A stretch of DNA of 64,000 nucleotides, from the NCBI GenBank assembly GCA_029168955.1, contig JAPDOI010000150.1, positions 620,001 to 684,000 of the forward strand, read 5' to 3'. Under the pieces are notes generated by a model. It saw nothing but the letters and a program-made list of their open reading frames with translations. It ran no database searches and had not been told where the DNA came from. The translations under genes and the position numbers were made by a program. Positions 1 to 12,595 of this stretch are shown here, piece after piece. This stretch comes from Aplectana chamaeleonis (lineage: Eukaryota > Nematoda > Chromadorea > Rhabditida > Cosmocercidae). How positions within the stretch are numbered: the first letter of the stretch is position 1; the number at the start of each line of letters is the position of its first letter.

Positions 1-1110
1 TTCCCTTTCAAAGGTAAACTTACAGATCAGCCACAGCATAAAACCATCCTTCGAGGTCGCTCTTCTCTGTGGCCGCTTTTCTCCGATGCGTATCGATGCT
101 CCAAAATGGAAGTGTAAACGCGTCCGGGATCCCATATCTTAATAGGGACTCCTAAGTTCCCTCCCAAAGCCATTCAGGTCTCAGTCTACTGTACGTGTTG
201 CTTCTCAGTGTGCATATTTTAGTGAAAAGCCTCACTTAATCTTTTTCCCTGATCGTACTGTGTCACCGTAGTCTATGAGATATATACGAGCTGATTGGGT
301 TGCCAACACCGACACATATATTGGTTGGTTTTACATCTCTGTGCACGAATCCACGAGAGTGAAGGTCCTAGAAATATGTGTCTACAGATGTGAATACGCT
401 GAATTATAGCACAAGTGCCTTTTCAGAATGGGCGACATCCTGGAGCGAGAGGGGTATGGAAGAAGTATGCAGAGTTCAAGTCGCGGCGCTGGCCGCAGCG
501 ACGAAGAACGCTGTGTGATGCAATATTGATTACATTGGGCGACGTGGTCGACCGATACGGCGTGAAGGGCGACGAGGGGGCACCGCAGTGTTTTGACGCT
601 GCGACGACACTGCGTCACTGGCAGCGAGCAGCAACCGGCGCCGCGACGATAATATTCAAAAACGCTTTTGTCGCGCTATGGTATCCCACTACGCTACGCC
701 CATTTTTGCGCACTGCAACGACTTCTATTTTTGAAAAGGGAAGAAAACCCCGAGTTGGTGTTCAAATGGCGCGACGGCTCGGAAAATGCGTGAGGCGAAG
801 TGGACACCGTGGTGTACCTCCCCTGCTGCCGTAGGGTAGCACCGAAATGCAGCTGAAATGCCCAGAATTTTGGTTCTGCAGTATTGCGCTGTGTACGCAA
901 GACCGACGCAGGCGTCAATTTCCAATCCCCTCAGCGAACTGCGGCAATGCCACCAAGTGATGTTTCCATTCGGCTGGTGTATAACTAGGGCCATATCGAA
1001 GCAGATCAAATTCGTTGACAGCTTCAGTGGCATAAGCATTTGCTAATACCATGATTTTATGCTTCCAGTGGATCGCCTGATCCGGAAAATTAGACAGCCG
1101 CAGTCGTCTG
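1..1110. other. Unassigned stretch, no supported gene
   Basis: The part from about 440 to 900 is richer in G and C and is open in several frames on both strands, but no reading frame shows a recognisable domain, signal peptide or convincing splice structure. I treat the open frames as chance. No tandem array is seen. Confidence 0.5.
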
Positions 1111-1123
1111 TTATAGTCCCAGG

Positions 1124-1334
1124 TATACACTGGACCCGAATCGCGGATATTCGAATCATTATAAAAACGATGGTAGCGGATTTCCGATTCATGCGAATGA
1201 ATTCAAAATAAAAGCACTGCTAATCCGGTACTGCTTGCTACCTCTCAGGATCCATCCGAATGCACTCGGATATCCACAAACATGGTTTTCGAAATGATTC
1301 GGATATCCATTTTTCGATTCGGGTCCAATGTATA
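1124..1334. repeat. Small TIR element (MITE), about 210 bp
   Basis: The left end reads TATACACTGGACCCGAATCG and the right end, reverse-complemented, reads TATACATTGGACCCGAATCG; both are followed inward by a second match around GGATATCCGAATCATT. No coding capacity. Each flank carries TAGTCCC(A/G)GG, which may be a target duplication of about 10 bp. TATA also stands at both edges, so a TA-type (Tc1/mariner) insertion is an alternative. The superfamily is undecided. Confidence 0.7.
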
Positions 1335-1344
1335 GTCCCGGGCA

Positions 1345-3410
1345 AGCACGAGGTGCTTTGAGTGAAACAAATGGTGTTTCGTACAGAACTAGATTTCAAG
1401 CAGTTGACAATGAGCGATGTTTCGGGGAAAACGGCGGACGGTTTAGTTCATGAAATCGAGTTAACAAGCGGCAGCGGTCGTGGGGAAACTACTACAAGCG
1501 TGTGAGTACTACTAGTTATTTGGAAAATCAACTTACACCTAATGCCGTTAAAACTTCGCCCGCGATGTAAAATGCAGATGCTGGCTTGAACTTTCCGCCC
1601 AGCATCTCTCGAAGTTTGTCGATATTCATGTCGAGTAGACCCATTACTAAAGCAGAATCGTTTTGTCACAATGCCCGGGAACATTGTTCTGTTGTGTCAA
1701 GAAACATACTGATGAAAGGCATGTCACAAACTGTTCCGCTGTCATAGAATGGAGGCGCCCAACCTACTTTTAGCTTTTGACATATCGGCCAAAATTCTCA
1801 ATTCTCTCTGCAAACATTCTCCACAAAACAATTAGAGTAGTGATTTTTATCGCTTACCTTCATTTTAATATTGAATGTCTGACTACCATTCCGTATTCCT
1901 GTCTTGAGGGCAAACAGACCGGCTACATCCTTGACCACGTTGCTGAATAAAGAGATTTTACATGTACTTCTGCGTGGGTGTACGAAACGAGGGGAGGCAG
2001 CGAGAGTGTGGTGGAATGAGAGGCAGATTACGCGTGCACACGCGCGCGATGCACGTGCACACGCGCGAGTCAATTACCGACGAGAGGGTTTGTCAGAGCG
2101 CGTGTAGCGTAGTGGCAAGAGAGCTTGAACCCGTCCCGAACTCAGCTGGGGTCTTTCCCTCTAGAAAAGTAAATTGACACAAGACTCCAGGATTATAGAG
2201 CTGACGTGAGCGTTGGTCCTACCAGTGAAGGTGGAAAACGCAATAGATTATCTGGGGCATCGACTGACATAAAGTATTGAAGAAACGAGCTCCCAAAGCT
2301 ACTCCCAGGAATTCGAATCCTACAATGACACCCAATAATAGCATACCGCTACGACATGGATTCATCGGTTCTCGTTCCAGGAGCCGATCTCTCACAGTCA
2401 TTGTACATAAAATCCGTTCAAATGAGATTGTCGGCTCACGCTGAAGGCGTGCGTGTCAAGTGGCTGTCGCAAAGACATTTTTCGAACTTGAAAATCGATC
2501 AGCAGGAATAATCGATCAATGCTGAATAAAGTCCCAATCAGCTGTTTGCAGCCGTGCTCAGGCTTATCTGAAATAATGCCATTGCGACGACCGCCCCACA
2601 TGCACACCGACCGCGCGGACGGACAGTCCCAATCGGGCGACTTTACTTGGGAGCGCAGAGGTAGCTCTCAGAACTTGGCGGCTAGTGCGTTTTCTCTTCA
2701 CTGGAAAGTTCACTCTACAAAGCACGCATTTTAGTCGTGTTCTGTAGTCGTTCGCGGAAACGATACTATGCTATGTTGACAATTCTACTCCTCTAAAAAT
2801 ACGAGATTCTATAAGGCAACAGTGGAGAAATAAACTCACTCCCTGCAAATTTGTTTCGACACTATGTATATTGCAGAATACCGGCCTTCATTGTACTTCA
2901 GTTGTACTTCATACCGAACAAAATGTCGTTCGTCCTCGTCGTAACTGAATGAAACCGTTTTCCGAGACTACTGAATATTCCTCCACAATTTACCCAAGTA
3001 CCAGCCAAATCACGTGACGAACAGAATAGGTCAAAACAATCTGGACGCCACGAGTTAGCAGCTGAAGCCTGTTATGCAAAAGCAAAATGTTGATGTAACT
3101 CCGTATATTGAGATTGATACAAATTTTTAACCCTCGAGCGATCGCCTGCTAACTCAAGTTGGTCATTTCGCGGAGGAAGACAGTAAGCAGCGTGCAATGC
3201 CAATGGCTACCAGCCAGCTTCACTTTTGACACATAGACGTAATGGATTACATCAACTCGTATAATGACATTCGTTAAACTTGATGTTCCGAGCTGGAGGC
3301 GTAGCCTGCGATCATAGTAGGGGTACAAGCTGAAGACATCGCACGGGCACTACGGCGTGTATCCCTCTAGTGAATGAAAATGCCGAAAGGGGCGGTAGTA
3401 ATCTGGCCTA
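1345..3410. other. Unassigned stretch, no supported gene
   Basis: Open frames here are short, overlap on both strands and show no known domain. A GTGCACACGCGCG-type alternating purine-pyrimidine patch lies near 2030-2075, and a tRNA box-A-like string (TAGCGTAGTGG) near 2107 has no box B at the right spacing. Confidence 0.45.
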
Positions 3411-3416
3411 AAGTGA

Positions 3417-3499
3417 GAAGAACTTATTGACCAACCGGGTCGGAAACTCAAAGGGTTCGAAGGCTCTGGGCGTCCAAACCGGTTGGCCAATAAGTTCTA
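3417..3499. repeat. Inverted-repeat hairpin with 22-bp arms
   Basis: AGAACTTATTGACCAACCGG at the left edge is matched by the reverse complement of CCGGTTGGCCAATAAGTTCT at the right edge. The arms pair at about 20 of 22 positions around a loop of roughly 40 nt. It could be a tiny palindromic transposon remnant or, if transcribed, a microRNA-sized hairpin. Confidence 0.6.
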
Positions 3500-4489
3500 G
3501 TCCTGAAGTGCGAATTAATGATAATGAACATCTTCCACTGATGTGGAGTAGACAAGCATAATAATGAGGAGCCAGTCATATGTTGAATGAGGGGCTATAA
3601 CTCTGTAAACAAAATCCACCACGCCTGTCGGAAGCGAACCAGGCCAACACGAGTGACACGAGAGCAGCGCGACATTGCACTGCGCCATTGCGCTAGCTGT
3701 TGAGTGCATGGAGGAAAGCAGAATGCAGCCATCAGGCTCACTGATGCATCACATAGTGTACTCATTAACACAATACACTCTCAGACCAACAATTCTATAG
3801 CTCTTGTCGAGTGCAAGATCTCAATTCCCTCTAATAGGCGAGATATAGGTGGCCACCACAGGTCTCCCCTTTTCTTAGTCTTCGAGCTCAATAGCGGCTG
3901 CATATATGGATGGACTTCATCCACGACTTCGGTGTTTCCATTCCTTTGCCAGCTTGTCTCTTTATTCTGTTTCGTTCAAGAATTGGGTGAAAAACTAGTT
4001 CGGGGATGGTGGGGGGGGGGGGGAATACGATTAGCGAATGATTCTCTTCAACTCAGCATAAAATTTGAAGTTTTTCGGGTGTCCTATACCTTTAGGGCAG
4101 TGTTCGCGATAATTTTAATACTTCCATCATTTTCGCTTTGAAGGTCTTATTAGATTAATAGTTTGTTGTTATTTTTGCGATTCCTCTTGTCTGGCTCTCC
4201 TTACTTCTTGACCAAGTCCTAGAACTTCAGTTTTGATGGCGAAGAGACTATTTTGGTGCATGATGACAGTTCGTATGTATGGTTTCTTAAGTACGGTGTG
4301 TTCAGTGCAGTTTGGTATTCAATTGAGATTTTTTTGCAAAACTCGTTGGTTAGAGAGGGAGAATAGTTCTTGTATTGCATAATTGTTGAACTGTTGCTTT
4401 AATAAATAGAATATTATTATGGAAAATCAGCAGATCATGTAAGGCAAAAATGGGTGGAAAAAATTGGTACTGAAGGGTGAAGACGAGCA
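3500..4489. other. Unassigned stretch with a G13 run and one orphan MITE end
   Basis: An unbroken run of 13 G lies at 4011-4023, preceded by the string AAAACTAGTTCGGGG, which recurs near 17222 and, inverted, near 18880. Near 4090-4110 the sequence GGGCAGTGTTCGCGATAA matches the terminus of the TTAA MITE family described below, but no partner end follows. The 145-codon open frame starting at 3704 shows no known domain. Confidence 0.5.
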
Positions 4490-4509
4490 GAGTGACTTAC
4501 TTACTTGAC

Positions 4510-6812
4510 TTAATCGGTTGGCTTTCGCCTGACGCGGCTTTGGTCATTCCGCATCTTCACCGGAGGTGTGCCAGTCCTAGTAGTCAAAGCCGTGTCCATT
4601 TTTCTTGCCACGGTCTTCAGCCACAATTTGAACACATTCCATCCAGCTGTCACTATTCCATTTCTGCGAAACGAAACATCATGCGCCTGAACTGTCTTTC
4701 GATGCCGAGTGACTTCTAAATCCTCTTTAACCACATCCGTCCAGAACTTTCGCCTACGCCCAGGTGGCCGTTTCCAGACAGGATTTGGAAGCATTTTTTT
4801 TGGGAAGCGTGTCAAACGAGACGATCCGGCGTTCTTCTTAGTATATGCCCGCTGAGCAGTCGAAGTCGACTCTTCCATTGCTGCTTGAGGATGGCGTTAG
4901 GAGATGCTGGCACCTCCTCGTGTCAAGTTGGGCAAGTTGATGTACTGCGTCGATTTCCCTTGTAAAGCGTCTTCGTTATGGCATACACGCGGCCAGAAAT
5001 ATCCAAGCAAACGCCTAAAAAGCTTCCTTTCCGTGCAATCCAACCTTTCCATCTGCGTTTCTCGGTGCCGCCCACGTCTCCGATCCGTACATCATGATAG
5101 GGCGAATAGTGGATACAGGTAGACGCGCAACTTGACTTCCTTCGCGATGGTGGTAGACCACAAACACTCTGGCTTAGAGAATTGAATGCAGACGTAGCTT
5201 TCGCACATCGTTGTCGAATATCATCCGCTGCGATAACTACTTCATCGTTCTTCAGCAAAACAGCCCAAATAAACAGAAATCGTCCACCAGTTCGATACGT
5301 TGTCCGTCCACACAAACTCCAGTTGAAGGCCTCTGAGAGACCCACATCTGCTTCTGCATTTGTCGACGAAGACGAAGTCCATAGGCTGCGGCATACTTCT
5401 TCGAAACGAGGTTCACAATCCTTTGCAGTTTTGCGTTGTTTTCAGCGAATAACACAATGTCGTCGGCGTACTCCAGGTCGACAAGGAGCGTCCTGATGGT
5501 GTTAGGATAACATCCGCAGGGAAACTGTTCTGCAACTCTACGCATGATGTCATCAACGGCGAAGTTGAAAAGAAAAGGTCCTGCAACGGCTCCTTTGCCT
5601 TTACTCCTGTTTTCACCTCGAAAGCTGGACGTAAACCCGACAGGTGTACGAACTGCTGCTGTTGTTCCTTTGTTCATGTCCTCGATTAACCGAAACATAC
5701 TTTTCCGGGACTCCATCTGCTCGCAGAGCATTGAGCAATCGATCACGATGAGGAGAGTCGAACGCGGCTTCAAAGTCCAAAAAGCAAGCTGTAATGGCCT
5801 TCGAAAACCGCTGCCACGATTCACCATTACTTCTTCCTACGACGGCAGAACACTTGGTCGATGGTCGATCTTCCAGGTCGAAAACCGGCTTGCTCGTATC
5901 TCTGGTCATGTTCCTTCACGATGTTTGATAAGTCGCCCGAGAATGATACGTCTCTAAAACCTTGTAAAGCATGACACGAAGTAGCAGAGATTCCTCTGTA
6001 GTTCTTAGGATCCGGTGACGGATAGCTTCTGTGAAGAGGTACGATGATCGCATGTCTCCAAGAATCGGGTATCCTTCGCTCATCCATATGGCACGGATGG
6101 TGTTGGTCAGCCTTTCACGAATCCCAGACGGAGGAAGAGCTTTCAGCATTTCAGCAGCGTGATGTTGTCATCTCCACCTGCCTTTCCATTCTTCATTTTC
6201 CGGACACAATCCAAAAACTTCAGACTCAGTCGGCGGTTCCTTTCACTGACATCGTAATGTGCTCTCTGAACATGCGGGAGCCTCAGTGTACTGATGGCGC
6301 TGGACGATTCAGTAGTGAACTGAAGTAATCCTTCCCATATTGGCAGCGTCGCATCACCAACTGCAACCCATTGGTAGTGCTTCAAGACAGGAGAACATCT
6401 CTTCATCTTCCCGCTATAACTGTCGCAGCAACGTGTAGGCTTTCTCGGATTCTTCTCCTCTTCCTCCCAAGCCTTCTCGAACTCCTCTTAGCTCTACACG
6501 TCCACTCTCGTTCGCGGTCACTTTGAAGCTGCCGACGCAACTTCCTCCCTCAGACGCTTCTCCTCCACGGAAGTTTCCTGCAGTTCGGAGAGCACATACT
6601 CTGTTGTAGGTAGATGTTGTTTCCTCCTGAGACGTAGGCGAACTTCTTCTTAGGCTGTGGCCACAACCGGGAGTGCCTCTTTCGAAGCGTCCTGGATGCA
6701 TTTGACAAAAGAATCCGCGTCGCAAAGTTTCTTCCTTAGTCCGTAATTCGATGTGAATAGAAACGCGTTGTCGGAAATTCCTTCTGCACTCTTCATCTCT
6801 GAGACTTGTCAT
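4510..6812 (-). pseudogene. LINE linker, reverse transcriptase and C-terminal domain, frameshifted
   Basis: The frame from 6812 is the arginine/glutamate-rich linker. The RT fingers follow with KMKNGKAGGDDN (about 6180), then IPDSWRHAIIVPLH and NYRGISA (6087 to 5990), and QAGFRPGRSTIDQVF with its frame ending near 5827. FLDFEAAFDSPHRDRLLNAL carries the first catalytic aspartates (about 5780). GAVAGPFLFNFAVDDIM and LEYADDIVLFAE follow; the YADD box lies near 5470. The thumb and tail include RCAKATSAFNSLS, and RPPGRRRKFWTDVVKEDLEV near 4770. At least four frame changes interrupt the protein. The catalytic residues are still readable, so decay is moderate. Confidence 0.87.
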
Positions 6813-6972
6813 GTCAATCCTCTGAGAGGCTGAGCCCTCGCTTCCTCTTTATGAATCCTCGCAGTGAAGTTCAACAGAAACAGGACGGTGATCCGAATCG
6901 AATGCGACATCCCACACAGCTTTCCAGATCTTCGAATGTCCGATACTGGAATATTCCTCGTCAGACAGTTAG

Positions 6973-7687
6973 TCAAGCTGTAGTTTCAAAGTTGTCATCT
7001 TCCGCTTCCGCTGCTCTTTCTGGGAGATAAAGGCTGGGTTGGTCCCTGCCACGTAAGCTGGGATGGCGGCGATGATTCCTCTTGAATGTCGATGCAATAA
7101 TCAGACCACTGCGTTCACAAAAGTCGACAAGGCGGTAGTTTCCATTGTCCGATGTTTGTTCCACTGGGTAGAAATCCATCACCGAGTACTTCGGATTCCT
7201 GATTCAAGTCCCATCTTCGCATTTGCGTCAATCCCCACGACAACAGCATGCTTGACAAGGTATCCTGGCCAGCAACGTATTGAGTTCCTCATAAACGCAT
7301 CCTTCGAATTGTCTTCGGCGGTTTCCCCAGTGGGCGCATGAGCACTCACTATCCAGCCAGATTGAATCCTCTGTGATCCCGCAGTCGTACGAATGCATTC
7401 CGACACGACGTTGAGCCGAACTCCCTGACTCATACCATTGAAATCCTTCCTTACAGCGCATTGCACACAGCCTCCTCACTCTTCCTATCGTCAGCGTTAC
7501 CGCAGTAGATGGTGTACTCTCCGACGCTGATGACGGGTCTAATTCTGAGGCGGGTTTCCTGCAAAGCAGCAAACGTATAGCGCGGAAATAGCTCAGAAGT
7601 CTGGCGGATAGCGCAGTTTTTGATATCACTCGACAGCGATCGACAGTTCAGGGTGGCGAAATTGTGGCTTGTGGCCAAAGACTCCAT
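6973..7687 (-). pseudogene. LINE endonuclease domain, frameshifted
   Basis: The first segment starts at the Met at 7687 and contains FATLNCRSLSS followed by AALQETRLR, the N-terminal strand and the QET motif of exonuclease/endonuclease/phosphatase-fold nucleases. A second segment in another frame (7466 to 7179) contains VVVGIDANAKMG, the GDxNA-type motif. A third (7182 to 6973) contains NYRLVDFCERSGLIIASTF, the usual sequence after the active-site Asp/Asn region. Two frame changes separate the three. In an active element this domain nicks the target DNA to prime reverse transcription. Confidence 0.85.
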
Positions 7688-7690
7688 GAC

Positions 7691-10600
7691 TCTCAGGTAC
7701 GGATCTCCAAGGGGTGTTATGGACCATTTGAGGCCTTAGGTGTGCCGGACGGCGACACCTTTATGCAATGTGCGGATACTTTCGCGATATAGTTGTGCAC
7801 GCTATATCGCTCGAACGTTCCCTGTGTACACTCAAACGTCTGCTGGGTCTAGTAGAAGCAGGGGCACCAAACGAGCAGGTGTACCAACAGACGAGCAGAG
7901 TATTACATGTAATACACAATAAAGTCCCATCTAGGATTTCAAAAGAGGTCAAGGGGAGGCGTTTCCCAACAGAGATACAGATCCCCTTGATGTTGATGAT
8001 GCCACAAGCGTTTATTTGAGAAGGGGTCACCCCTGTTCACTGTGGCGTCTGCACAATGCTTCTTCCATACGGGCCGCTCCTGTTCGTGGTAGGGTTGTTG
8101 ACGGCGCTTATCCATGCAGGCATCACTCCGTCGATACGGAGTTTACGAACCACGCTTGTCCTGAACGACTCACCCCGGTCCGGGATGCTTCCCGGCATGG
8201 TCGTCGAATCAGTTTCAACGTGGAGTCCCAAATGTACTGAGAGGACATTTAGCGAAGATCGAATCTGGAGTGCGCTGCGCTCCTCTCTTCTTTGCCGCAC
8301 TGTCTCGTGCGCGCTCTAACCACCACACAATCAGCGACAGCCGCTCTGTCGCTGACGTTTGCAATCAGCGACATCTTCGAATTTTAGATACAAGATGAAT
8401 TTGATTTGGAGCTTATTTGCTCATTAAGAGTCAAGATTTTACCTAGAGCATCCTTATGCATCAAACAAAGTTTCTAAACTATTACACAGGATGTCACTCG
8501 GGGATGCAATTGAATAAACGATTTAAGTTGAATATTAAGCTTCAGATTATTACCGCCCCAGGGCTTTAAAGTTAGTTGATAGCGGTGTTTTAATTCGCGC
8601 CCATGGTTTTTTTTGAACAGTTGCGCTAAATCGCAAGCCATTCCCCGTAGAGTCGGAGAGGAGGAGGGACACAGCGGTAGATGCCTGGCGAAAGACCGTC
8701 GCCTTTCAACGGAATGACATGGATTCGGCTTGCAGGCAAATTTCCTTAGGCTTCTTTTTGATCCGCGCAACTCGTCCTCCGCTCTCAGACAGACCAAAGC
8801 GTGGGGTTGAGCAAAAAGAAAATATAAGTTGCTTTCCAGCGCAAACTTTCAGTTGCTTTGCTAGTGCTATCCAACCCTGTGTAAATTGTTATTTCGAGAA
8901 ATACAAAACTTGTTCTTTCTAAATACACTTTGCAATCTTGCTGCTGACAATATTCTAGTGAACAGTATTAGATCGAAGCTTTGTTGACTTTTTTTCTGCT
9001 CGAAGCGAATTGTGTTTCCTATTCAAATACGTGGACGGTTTGCGAGGCGTGTCTGATTTTTTTATTTTTTGTTGTTGCTTTTAGCTTCTGTTTCTAACAT
9101 TTTTTGTATTTTTTTACTGCGTAATGACCAGTTGATTTTTTGATTTCCAGTGCTGCCTAACTATGCGCACCACTGCGTGCATTAATAAATAGATAAATAA
9201 ATAATCAACAGATCAAATCACTTCCAAAAACCAAAACCTTCATCAGGACAACGAGAAGTAATTTGACTACGGAGTGGTACAGTCAATATTCGAAAAATGT
9301 CTCTCTAAAAACTGTTGCAAAGTAGTCTTCACGTGGTCCATTAGCTCGGCGCTAGACGCTTGCGCCAGCCTTAGGTAATCCTCTTCACAGATTGGAAGAT
9401 TCTCACCATATTAGGAGCTCTATAATCGCCAGTTTTGTCATCAGCCGCTATAAAAAAACTCTAGCGGAATGATTTTCACCGCCAGTGGATATGGCACAGG
9501 CAATATCTGGCCAATTCGACAACTGCTGTTTCGTGCTTGTTTCCGAAGTACTGAGACAAAGATGGTTGGCCACAGAGTTCGGGTCTGTTTCCGGACCGCA
9601 ATGAAATTGGGGTTTTATCCACCCCTGCGTAGTAGTATCCATGTTGGAGCGGACTCAAATTGAGAAGCGAGTATTAATTCAAAACTGGTGAAACCATCAT
9701 ATGTTGGGCTTTGAATGGTGTCGATATGGCGGTGCTGGATGGGTCGCGAGGTGACAACTTTCATAGTGGCACCGCGCTCTCGGCGCTTGCGGTGAGGACT
9801 ATAAAAGATGCTCCAAGGTGGCGTATGCGAGAGCGGCTGGGGCCAAATAACGAGATAATGCAGACTATGCTATTGGTCGCCCCTGTTATGCTGGCTTCCG
9901 GTGTCTCTGCGTCTCGTTTGCCTGCTACCGTCGCCCTTCCGCCATCCGAAAGCTACCACCCAAGTTTTTATCGCATTTGAGCACAGAAGAGGATGATGAA
10001 TACCGCTACATAGCTACGAAGGATTCTCTATGACCTCTGAGCCTCATCGGCGATTATCTGATATACAACAGCTTTAGGAAATTCAGTACTGAAGACCACT
10101 CACTTATCATCATTAACTATGATGTCTTCCACTAAAAGTTCAGCCCGATCACGCACGTGTCTATCAAGCAGATCCAATTCAGTAGCCTGCAATACGCCAG
10201 TTACGCTAGTCTTAGGAATCTATGTCGACATCTCATGCTCCTGGCTAAAGTCCTTCCGAATAAGACTGCCCGCCGCGCGTGTCGAAACAGCCGTCGCAGC
10301 GCTTTTTCCGAGTCAGTAAATTGACTCATCAGGAATATCAGACGGAAAAGGAGTAACATCCCCAGTCAGTTTTATGCAGCCGTGTAACGGGTTGGCCCGG
10401 AAATGTCTTTTAAGCGACGTCCGCCAGGGCACACGCCGACCTCGTGGGGCGGCTTTCCTATTCGGACAGGCCTACTTATTGAAAAAGACGAAGATACATG
10501 CGTCGCGCAGACTCCTTTTTACTACACTCTTAGAGAAATCGGTTTCTTCACGTGAGTATTGGTCCGAAACAATATGGTAGCTGATGGTCTCACCTTCTAG

Positions 10601-10754
10601 TTCATATCCTCCTTCCCAGCTAAATCCGGCCTTTCCTCTTCAAGTAGCAATTCGTTTGTACCAGGACGGGATCGGTGGAGGAGCGATTGGGGCAATCTGA
10701 AGAATCTACAGGCACGTAAGTACTGGGTGCAGTAAAACTAAACATCAACATGAA
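7691..10754. other. Unassigned stretch with one small hairpin
   Basis: No frame shows a known domain. A perfect 10-bp inverted repeat (TCAGCGACAG, loop CCGCT, CTGTCGCTGA) lies at 8331-8355. The part from 8900 to 9250 is rich in A and T. The open frames at 7740-8320 lie just upstream of the LINE but have no LINE motif. Confidence 0.45.
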
Positions 10755-10989
10755 TACACTGCGTGTCATAAAGATAGACACTCCTGAATTTGTCGAGTCT
10801 CTTGTTTGTTGAGCAAGATGGTGATCTTTTTCTGGTCGTTTTTCACCTGTGTGATCAGAATGTAAAATAACTCCTCCATATACCTTCTTTTGGGTTAGAT
10901 TGAATGTTTGTCAGCACTTTTCTAGAAAGTGAATTTATGTTTTGAATCGCGTTGCAAAAAGATAGGACACCCTGAGTTAAAATCGGATT

Positions 10990-11342
10990 TTCTCGTCCGA
11001 GAAAAATGTGCGATCCCAAATCTAATGGCCGATAGGCCTTTCTCGCTCCATTAATTCAACAAATACTCGATTTCGTGTACTTTCAACCAGACTGTTTTCG
11101 CATCCGCAAGTCGATCTTGCTCCATTTCTCGGTTACTGCCTGTTGGAGCTGCAGCAATCAAGAGAAATAGCCGGCCATTGGATCAAACCCGACAAACTTG
11201 AATATCCCAGAGATTCTTCAGTTCTGTTGAGATTAGGATCCGTAGACCATCCATTCTGGACAAGATAGTTATTGCCGATGCAAAAGAAGCCGACTTCAGA
11301 CCTGCTCACGTGAACTCTGGTTGCCCGGCTTAGAAACTGCAA
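10990..11342 (-). pseudogene. Tc1-like transposase C-terminal remnant, left arm
   Basis: On the minus strand the segment LVQNGWSTDPNLNRTEESLG resembles the SPDLNPIE..W block holding the third catalytic acid of Tc1-like transposases. The Arg-Thr-Glu here replaces the expected Pro-Ile-Glu. Downstream sequence in shifting frames corresponds to the C-terminal helix region before the right-hand TIR. There are no N-terminal DNA-binding domains, so this is a fragment. Confidence 0.65.
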
Positions 11343-11819
11343 TCGCTTTTTCTGCCCGAAAACGTGGGGAAATTGAAGGTAGGGTTACTCTGATACCCTG
11401 CGGTAATCATCCGACTTCAGGCCAACGCAAGCTGGGGACGTCATTGACGGGCAAATGCTCTGACAGGGATTCATGGGAGATCTCAGAACGCAGTTCCAGG
11501 CTGGGCTAAGCGTGGACAGCCACTCCGACTATTTGTGTACAGTAGGCGATGGTTTCTGATAGGAAGGAGTCTTTTCTCCATTGGTCTGGTGGTCGAAGTG
11601 TGCTACTAAAGCAATTCGGAGGGTAGGCGCCGTCCAATTTAGCCATTTCAGAACTCCGGAACGTAGATCTCCATAATCCGTCAGGGGATAATTTTCCCGT
11701 CAAGGACGCCTGTAGCCTTGCGTTCGCCAGCAGTCGGATGGATCTCCAGTGAGTACCATCTAGGGCAAAACCATAGCTCCGAGCCGGGAGAGCTACTCGA
11801 GCGGCGCTGCTCTCTCCGC

Positions 11820-11905
11820 CCGAGCGAAAAGTAGCCATCTACTCGGGCCACAGCAGCCGCTCTCCGGGCCACAGCAGGTATTCTCTCGGTTGAGCGATCT
11901 TCGGT
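11820..11905. repeat. Dispersed GC-rich repeat, copy 1
   Basis: The segment containing AGCCATCTACTCGGGCCACA and GCCGCTCTCCGGGC closely matches 14635-14727 in the same orientation. A second dispersed segment, 12345-12500 (CTCGGCCGCTGTCCGGGCGA, then GATGACGTCA), matches 17065-17215. The centre of the Tc1-like composite is therefore built from pieces that also occur elsewhere in the window. Confidence 0.65.
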
Positions 11906-12252
11906 CCCAACTGGCACTGCGGTCTCTGTTCAAGCCGATTTTCAAAAATTTCCTAATTGGCATATTTTTTCTTTATTTCCGCCTCTTCTGAGAGGATTAA
12001 GCCTGTTAAGAGTGATAAGGTACCTGTTACATCCTGTGCGTCAGGAGGTTAGTCCCGCCACAGGCCGCAACAAGGATACCATCCCAGCATGGTCAGCAAC
12101 GAGGAAGCCTTCCCCACCGCGGGTCATGGGGATCCCCTCGGTCGCAAAAAATTGTCATCCTGAGAGTGATCCGAGGTCACCTTCCTCAAGAGTGGCCTCG
12201 GAAAGGCCAACTACCCGTCTACACGAGGCGAGCCGCCTTTATACCTGCAGTA

Positions 12253-12315
12253 GGATTGGTTGTTCTTTGAGCGATAACGTGGCTCGCACGTTATCACTCA
12301 AAGAACAGCCAATCC
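12253..12315. repeat. 63-nt near-perfect hairpin
   Basis: Two 28-nt arms (GGATTGGTTGTTC... and ...GAACAGCCAATCC) flank the 7-nt loop GGCTCGC. Only two positions differ between the arms, and one of those is a G-U pair in a plus-strand transcript. It sits in the GC-rich centre of the Tc1-like composite. Confidence 0.75.
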
Positions 12316-12595
12316 CGCGTCTCTCCCATCTCTGGCGATGGCACCCGCCTGTGGCCCCGAGAGCGTACCCTCGGAGAGCGACCGAGGGGCGAACTACACC
12401 GGACAGGGACCGCGGTGCCAGTTGGCCCCTCGGCCGCTGTCCGGGCGATGACGTCATAATTGGGAGGAGCCAGTCCCGCTCCGGAGCGATGGTTTGCCCC
12501 TGAGATAAAGGGTATCAGAGTAACACCTACCTTCATTTCCCCACGCTTTCGAGCGAAAAAGTTGCAGTTTCTAGTCGGGCGACCAGAGAGTTCAC

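Larger units (their letters stand above)
4490..7690 (-). mobile_element. RTE-like non-LTR retrotransposon (LINE), near full length, decayed
   Basis: Minus-strand pieces line up in the order expected of an RTE-type LINE: an apurinic/apyrimidinic-type endonuclease (7687 to 6973), a linker, a reverse transcriptase (about 6400 to 4923) and a C-terminal tail (4878 to 4510). The roughly 3.2-kb length fits RTE elements. On the minus strand the tail is followed by short AAGT-type repeats at 4490-4512, typical of RTE 3' ends, rather than a long poly(A). Several frameshifts separate the pieces, so this copy cannot encode an active protein. The RTE label, rather than another endonuclease-bearing LINE clade, comes from motif style and length and is not proven. 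Confidence 0.85.

Noticed and set aside
415..834. 139-codon open frame as a gene
   Set aside because: GC-rich stretch open on both strands; no domain, no splice context, no repeat of a known protein motif.
2098..2165. tRNA gene suggested by TAGCGTAGTGG (box A-like)
   Set aside because: No box B at tRNA spacing and no acceptor or anticodon stem; the nearest TTCGAATCC is about 200 bp away.
12012..12503. 163-codon frame in the centre of the Tc1-like composite
   Set aside because: Passes straight through the 63-nt hairpin and dispersed GC-rich repeat; opposite strand is open too.
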